Of a stretch of DNA of 64,000 bases, positions 62,847 to 64,000 are shown one piece after another. Position numbers and translations under genes: made by a program. Position 1 is the first letter of the stretch, and the number at the start of each line of letters is the position of its first letter. The notes beneath the pieces are model-generated. The model had not been told where the DNA came from, did not search any database, and worked only from the letters and a program-made list of their open reading frames with translations. The stretch lies in NCBI GenBank assembly GCA_000719025.1, contig JODP01000013.1, forward strand, positions 496,001 to 560,000, read 5' to 3'. The DNA is from Kineosporia aurantiaca JCM 3230 (GTDB lineage: Bacteria > Actinomycetota > Actinomycetes > Actinomycetales > Kineosporiaceae).

Positions 62847-64000
62847 TCAGCTCAGCGCCGCCACCGGATCCGCCAGCACCTCGCGCCAGGCGTACTCCCC
62901 GGCCCCCAGCAGCACCGCGTCCGCACCGAGCTCGGGCAACACCAGCTGCACCTGCTCCATCGGAGCCCGCAGGGCAGCCGCCCCGATCACCTCGGTCACC
63001 CGCTCCGCAACCAGCGGGTACAGGTCCTGCAGCAGACCACCGAGCACGACCAGCTGGGGGTTGAACGCGTTGACCACGTTGGCCAGCCCGATCCCGAGGT
63101 ACTCGGCGACCTCGTCCAGGCGCGCCACCAGGGAGGCGTTCCCGGTGACCGCGGCGGACCGCAACAGCACCCCGACCTCGCCCTCGTCGGCGTCCTCCGG
63201 CAACCCGAGGGCCCGGGCCATGGCGCCGGCCCCGATCTCGGTCTCCCAGCACCCGCGCGCACCGCACCGGCACAGCCGTCCGCCGCGGCGGATAGTCAGG
63301 TGGCCGAGTTCACCGGCGTATCCACCCGACCCGGCGAGCGGGAGTCCACCGGAGATGACCCCGGAACCGACACCGGTCTCACCCTCGACGAACACCACGT
63401 CGTCGTACCCGCGGGCCACCCCGCGCTGGTGCTCGGCCAGCACACCGAGGTCACCGTCGTTGGCCAGGCCGACCCGCAGGCCGGAGATGCCCCGCTCGGC
63501 CAGCGCCACGTCGAGCAGCTCGCCGAGCGGCTGGTCCTCCCACCCGAGGTTGGGCGCGAACCGGACGTTGCCGTCCTGTCCGCGCACCACCCCGGGCACC
63601 GAGACCCCGAGCGCCACCACGTGCCGCCCGGCCCGGGGACTGGCCAGGAGTTCCTTGCTCAGGGTGGCCAGCAGCCGGGCGATCGTCCGGGCCGAGGAGT
63701 CGGTGAACGACCGGCTGCGCCGGGCCACCACCGCTCCGCCGAGCCCGATCAGGGCCATCGAGACCCGGCCGATCGAGACGTCCGCGGCCAGGACCTGCAC
63801 GGTCTCCGGGCGGGGGCGGACGAGGGGGGACGGGCGTCCCGCCTTCGCCTGCTTGCCCTTCTTCTTGCCTTGTTTCTCCACCAGGCCGAGGTCCGGTTCC
63901 TCCAGCACGGCGCCGAGGGCGGCCAGCTCGGCCACCAGCCCGGCCACCGTGCTGCGGTTCAGGCCGGTCAGGTCGGTGAGCTGGGCGCGCCGCATCGGCC
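62847..64000 (-). CDS. ROK family transcriptional repressor (NagC/XylR type), 5' end outside window
   Basis: At least 382 residues; coding continues past 64000. The visible N-terminus is inside the winged helix-turn-helix (RAQLTDLTGLNRSTVAGLVAEL), so ATG 63995 is internal. A Lys-rich linker (QGKKKGKQAKAG) leads to the ROK domain: ADVSIGRVSMALIGLGG, GVSVPGVV, GSGGYAGELGHLTI and the complete zinc site CRCGARGCWETE. Controls sugar genes outside the window. A hairpin terminator follows it. Confidence 0.9.
   Translation of the reverse strand, partial: PMRRAQLTDLTGLNRSTVAGLVAELAALGAVLEEPDLGLVEKQGKKKGKQAKAGRPSPLVRPRPETVQVLAADVSIGRVSMALIGLGGAVVARRSRSFTDSSARTIARLLATLSKELLASPRAGRHVVALGVSVPGVVRGQDGNVRFAPNLGWEDQPLGELLDVALAERGISGLRVGLANDGDLGVLAEHQRGVARGYDDVVFVEGETGVGSGVISGGLPLAGSGGYAGELGHLTIRRGGRLCRCGARGCWETEIGAGAMARALGLPEDADEGEVGVLLRSAAVTGNASLVARLDEVAEYLGIGLANVVNAFNPQLVVLGGLLQDLYPLVAERVTEVIGAAALRAPMEQVQLVLPELGADAVLLGAGEYAWREVLADPVAALS

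Overview
The window is 64 kb of very GC-rich DNA with strong G/C at third codon positions, frequent GTG/TTG starts and 4-base ATGA/GTGA gene overlaps. This is a free-living, spore- or soil-type actinobacterium; gene content fits a Kineosporia-like lineage, but the family-level placement is my inference. No tRNA, rRNA, transposase, CRISPR array or phage module is visible. It reads as chromosome, broken by a few repeat-rich gene-free gaps.

Layout. 0-2 kb: a frameshifted ABC-type solute-binding lipoprotein gene cut by the window edge, and a divergent M15-type peptidase. 2-6.2 kb: a minus-strand group of a GH13 alpha-glucan enzyme, an emfourin-type M4 protease inhibitor and a cytoplasmic protealysin-like M4 metallopeptidase, followed by a minisatellite. 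6.4-12.6 kb: two YihY/BrkB membrane proteins, a TPR protein, an excalibur-domain membrane protein and rsgA. 12.7-23.4 kb: an AidB-like acyl-CoA dehydrogenase, then glgX-treY and treZ (glycogen debranching and trehalose from glycogen), with ppk2 and an SDR gene inserted on the other strand between treY and treZ.

23.5-34.7 kb: a carbohydrate locus. Five minus-strand genes (SIS isomerase, ROK kinase, NagA, PfkB kinase, class II aldolase) face a DeoR regulator across an 11-bp inverted repeat. Past a gene-free gap comes an oxidoreductase and a CUT1 ABC importer. Together they supply every step expected for an amino sugar, most simply N-acetylgalactosamine, from uptake to triose phosphates.

34.7-46 kb: a 741-residue TerD-like protein of unknown function, an XRE/MmyB regulator with a coupled SDR, a GH2 beta-galactosidase, a SufE-like protein coupled to a RibD-type reductase, a membrane-anchored alpha/beta hydrolase and two conserved proteins of unknown function, with two strong palindromic terminators between convergent pairs.

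46-64 kb: the conserved actinobacterial housekeeping block: msrB, a GNAT gene, hemQ-hemG, a DUF4349 lipoprotein, hemE (coproporphyrin-dependent haem synthesis), DUF3000, an atypical LuxR-type regulator, an RNase D/HRDC protein, a 1.4-kb C-rich minisatellite gap, the fadA-fadB beta-oxidation pair, a conserved hypothetical gene, dxs, another small conserved gene and a ROK repressor cut by the window end.

The most interesting items are the emfourin/M4 pair with its repeat linker, the PTS-independent amino-sugar catabolic locus with its predicted operator, three unrelated minisatellites that share an AGGTGG/CCACCT-like core, and a short dispersed AAGCGTCCT-type palindromic repeat.
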